A DNA stretch of 7,069 nt from Pseudomonadota bacterium (GTDB lineage Bacteria; Pseudomonadota; Alphaproteobacteria; Rhizobiales; Rhizobiaceae): positions 1-7,069 of the forward strand of contig JAEYXI010000076.1 in assembly GCA_023428515.1 (NCBI GenBank). Direction: 5' to 3'. The notes under the pieces were generated by a model, which made no database searches, was not told the origin of the DNA, and was given only the letters and a program-made list of their open reading frames with translations. Every line of letters begins with the position of its first letter. Position 1 is the first letter of the stretch. Of this stretch, positions 6,014 through 7,069 are shown piece after piece. The translations under genes were made by a program, and so were the position numbers.

Positions 6014-6182
6014 GTTTTCCGAGGGCAAACGGGAGGCCGAAGGGGAGACAGTTCCGACGGCCACGCGGGTCGCCCAAATCGGGCGCGGTGTCAATGGATG
6101 TCGGGCAGGAATGATCGGGCCAAGGCGCGTATAGGCCGGGCCTCTCAGTCCAAACGAGCATTCTGGGTGGGTCGTGAGAAGG
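6014..6182. other. Gap between the two transporter genes, with small inverted repeats
   Basis: It contains an inverted repeat CGCCC (6071-6075), five bases, GGGCG (6081-6085), and another, AGGCC-G-GGCCT (6133-6143), which could mark the end of the upstream transporter message although no T-run follows. On the minus strand a perfect TTGACA (6089-6094) could be the -35 for the 4823-6013 gene, but the base window for a -10 reads GACCCG, which is poor. No gene seen. Confidence 0.35.
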
Positions 6183-7069
6183 TCAAGCTGCTTCCTGTGG
6201 CAGGCGTTTCGTGAGGCTTCGCGATACCCTCCACATGAGGACGGTCGCGGCCAGGCTGTATGCTCCCATTGCGGCCAATTGGAGCGAATAGTCGACCCCG
6301 GCGTCGATCAGGTATCCGGTGACACCAGGACCCAGCGCCGATGACAGGACCATGGCGGCGACCACAATGGAGCGGATCGCGCCGAGATGTCTGGTACCGT
6401 AGATTTCTGGCCACATTGCGCCCTCCAGGGTCGAGGAGAAGCCGTAGCTGATGCCGAGCAGCGCCATGAAGACGAAGATCGCCCAGGGCGCCGTCAGCCA
6501 GGCTGCCGCGAAACAGGAGAGGGCGAGCGGCAAAAGAAACAGAGGCAGCAGCCGGACTGCCGAGAAACGGTCGATCAGCCAGCCGCCAAGGAGCGCAAAG
6601 GCGGCAGTCGTGGCGGACATCACCACGAACCCGCTGGCGAAGAGTTCCAGCGGCCAGCCCCTGATCTCGGTCAGATAGACCTGATGGAAGAAGATGGCGG
6701 TTCCGACGAAAGCCGGAGCCAGGACGCCCAGGCAAATGACGTAGAATCTGGAATCGCCCAGGACTTCCGCACGAGTCCAATGTTTCATGGCGCGCTGGGT
6801 CGTCGGTTGTACCTCGCTCTGGGGATTGCGTTCCTTCCAGACCAGCGACGAAACGAGAGGCAGCGCAACCACCAGGAGAAAAACGGCGCAGACGAACCAG
6901 CTGCCTCTCCAGCCGACCATGCCGGCGACGACGACAAACAGGAAGGGCAGAAGCGCGTTGCCGACATGAAAGCCGAGCGTGACGACCGAGATGGCTCGGC
7001 CCCGGTTTGCGGCAAACCAGCGGCCGGTCGCGGTCATGGCCGTCTGGGTCATCATTCCCTGTCCAAAGA
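6183..7069 (-). CDS. Major facilitator superfamily transporter, N-terminus cut by window edge
   Basis: The minus frame is open to the right edge, so the true start lies beyond 7069; 295 complete codons are visible, ending RLPQEAA. The visible part starts at FGQGMMTQTAMTATGRWFAANRGRAIS, which in MFS proteins lies around segments 4-5, so roughly the first three membrane segments are missing. About eight or nine hydrophobic segments remain. The RWFAANRGRAIS followed by GFHVGNALLPF, and the later YGTRHLGAIRS, are typical of MFS members resembling monocarboxylate or oxalate/formate carriers, but that is a resemblance, not a substrate assignment. A motif A relative, GGWLIDRFSAVRLLP, marks the start of the loop between segments 8 and 9. 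A polar stretch with KERNPQSEVQPTTQRAMKHW is the central cytoplasmic linker. It is not closely similar to the neighbouring transporter, so the two are not a recent duplication. No good terminator follows. Confidence 0.85.
   Translation of the reverse strand, partial: FGQGMMTQTAMTATGRWFAANRGRAISVVTLGFHVGNALLPFLFVVVAGMVGWRGSWFVCAVFLLVVALPLVSSLVWKERNPQSEVQPTTQRAMKHWTRAEVLGDSRFYVICLGVLAPAFVGTAIFFHQVYLTEIRGWPLELFASGFVVMSATTAAFALLGGWLIDRFSAVRLLPLFLLPLALSCFAAAWLTAPWAIFVFMALLGISYGFSSTLEGAMWPEIYGTRHLGAIRSIVVAAMVLSSALGPGVTGYLIDAGVDYSLQLAAMGAYSLAATVLMWRVSRSLTKRLPQEAA

Noticed and set aside
4823..7069. Tandem duplication of transporter genes
   Set aside because: The two MFS proteins differ in motif sequences throughout and resemble different subfamilies, so adjacency does not reflect recent duplication.
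1..7069. CRISPR array, insertion sequence, tRNA, rRNA, toxin-antitoxin or defence cassette
   Set aside because: No regularly spaced repeats, transposase, integrase, tRNA-like cloverleaf or matching protein motifs were seen; the genes are ordinary chromosomal ones of even composition.

Overview
The window looks like chromosomal core DNA from an alphaproteobacterium of the order Hyphomicrobiales (Rhizobiales), closest in feel to Mesorhizobium and its Phyllobacteriaceae relatives. The evidence is high GC content, a divK-pleD operon with proteins very close to the Caulobacter cell-cycle pair, a DUF3572 protein, a Cys-free ribosomal protein L33, a DinB with an N-terminal zinc-ribbon extension, and a LexA operator of the alphaproteobacterial direct-repeat type. 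The genus is an inference from protein character, not from a database search.

Layout, left to right. Bases 1-1045 (minus) hold most of dinB, the translesion DNA polymerase IV, cut by the left edge. Its promoter and a perfect GTTC-N7-GTTC LexA box sit in the 79-base gap before a divergent GNAT acetyltransferase (1125-1700, plus). That gene converges on a small DUF3572 gene (1715-2014, minus). A 218-base divergent control region with two leader hairpins precedes divK (2233-2604) and pleD (2604-3971), which overlap by one base and should be co-translated. A gene-free stretch of about 560 bases follows; it carries several inverted repeats and ends in a strong terminator (4488-4513). That terminator serves rpmG (4536-4703, minus), which has its own CTTGAC promoter at 4782-4810. 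Two minus-strand major facilitator transporters fill the rest: a complete YcaD-like one (4823-6013) and one cut by the right edge (6183-7069).

Functionally, divK and pleD form a cell-cycle signalling module: a single-domain response regulator and a phosphorylation-activated diguanylate cyclase making c-di-GMP. dinB is an SOS gene, and the GNAT gene may share its operator. rpmG is translation housekeeping. The transporters have no substrate that can be read from the sequence.

I see no mobile element, CRISPR array, tRNA, rRNA, toxin-antitoxin pair or defence cassette, and no convincing sign of a new multi-gene system. The points most worth a second look are the shared dinB/GNAT control region, the structured pleD-rpmG gap, and the inverted repeats in the divK and rpmG leaders.
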